Of a stretch of DNA of 5,077 nt, positions 4,722 to 5,077 are shown piece after piece. Numbering within the stretch: position 1 is the first letter of the stretch; every line of letters begins with the position of its first letter. The notes beneath the pieces are model-generated. The model did no database searches. It was not told the origin of the DNA and was given only the letters and a program-made list of their open reading frames with translations. The position numbers were made by a program, and so were the translations under genes. The stretch is from Minisyncoccota bacterium (GTDB lineage Bacteria > Patescibacteriota > Minisyncoccia > Phycocordibacterales > SBAW01). The stretch lies in contig JAGVKC010000043.1 of assembly GCA_020050775.1 (NCBI GenBank), positions 1-5,077 on the forward strand, read 5' to 3'.

Positions 4722-5077
4722 ATGTATGTAATTCGCCGCAGCGAACATAATCCCCTTGTAGCACCCATGGCTGACCGCTACTGGGAAGCGCAAGGTACCT
4801 TCAATGGCTGCCCTGTAAAGAAAGGCAACATTACGCACCTTCTCTATCGTGCGCAGGGTCGCCCTGACGCACTCATGACTCCTGCAGGCATCTCCTCTAT
4901 AGGCAAAGCACTCTCACTTGATGGGGAACGTTTTCAAAACCGCCGTCAGTTTATCATTCCGTCTGAACCATGGGAAAAGTACGGCTGTGAAGACCCACGC
5001 GTCACGTACTTCGAAGGCCAATATATTATTTTTTATACCGCGCTTGGCGGCATGCCGTTTGGTGCGGGCAACATTAA
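4722..5077 (+). CDS. Second GH130 glycoside phosphorylase (5' part, runs off the window)
   Basis: 118 codons are visible, open to the window end. The protein starts MYVIRRSEHNPLVAP with no signal or membrane segment, so it is probably cytoplasmic, unlike the upstream anchored copy. Family landmarks: HNPLVAP (9-15), WEAQGTFNGC (21-30), LLYRAQGRP (40-48), ISSIGKALSLDGERF (57-71), GCEDPRVTYFEGQYIIFYTA (88-107). The EDPR motif (90-93) aligns with that of the first copy, but overall identity is low, so these are different subfamilies rather than a recent duplicate. Expected role is phosphorolysis of a beta-mannoside to mannose 1-phosphate; substrate cannot be told from sequence. The only in-frame start is the ATG at 4722, since a TGA lies at 4698-4700 and no GTG or TTG falls between. 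Expression probably depends on the promoter at 4583-4611 and the folded leader. Confidence 0.9.
   Translation, partial: MYVIRRSEHNPLVAPMADRYWEAQGTFNGCPVKKGNITHLLYRAQGRPDALMTPAGISSIGKALSLDGERFQNRRQFIIPSEPWEKYGCEDPRVTYFEGQYIIFYTALGGMPFGAGNI

Overview
The window looks like a compact bacterial chromosome segment, most likely from the Patescibacteria (Candidate Phyla Radiation, Parcubacteria-like). That placement is an inference from recalled gene content, not from any search: a sphingomyelin-synthase-like PAP2_C membrane protein, an OmpR-type two-component pair, a single-domain mannose-6-phosphate-isomerase-type cupin, and two neighbouring GH130 glycoside phosphorylases. All genes read on the + strand with the standard code (TGA is used as a stop). 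Base composition is roughly balanced. None of the starts has a convincing Shine-Dalgarno sequence, and several sit just downstream of a -10-like hexamer, which suggests leaderless transcripts.

Layout. 1-692: regulatory sequence and a PAP2_C lipid phosphatase/transferase-like membrane protein. 693-825: intergenic region with a perfect 38-bp palindrome and a putative promoter/operator. 826-2497: response regulator and sensor histidine kinase, overlapping by an unusually long 74 bp. 2498-3080: 583 bp with no convincing gene but dense in hairpins, including a plausible terminator for the kinase operon and a chain of adjacent hairpins that could be an undescribed structured RNA. 3081-3434: cupin with a likely leaderless promoter. 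3421-4544: a membrane-anchored GH130 gene overlapping the cupin by 14 bp and broken by a frameshift at a small GC-rich palindrome; removing 23 bp restores a continuous 366-residue protein. 4545-4721: a promoter and a leader whose transcript can fold into a three-way-junction RNA from about the predicted start site to 7 bases before the next gene. 4722-5077: a second, soluble GH130 gene that runs off the window.

How the genes may work together. The cupin and the two GH130 proteins suggest handling of mannose-containing glycans: GH130 enzymes are known for phosphorolysis of beta-mannosides to mannose 1-phosphate, and the cupin family interconverts mannose 6-phosphate and fructose 6-phosphate or acts as a fused domain in GDP-mannose synthesis. 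The PAP2_C protein and the two-component system point to envelope lipid chemistry and envelope sensing. The gene for the PAP2_C protein and that for the regulator share a short upstream motif at identical distance from their starts, so co-regulation is possible. The two most unusual signals are the folded leader at 4617-4714 and the palindromic insertion at 4147-4169; the hairpin chain at 2847-3004 is the third.
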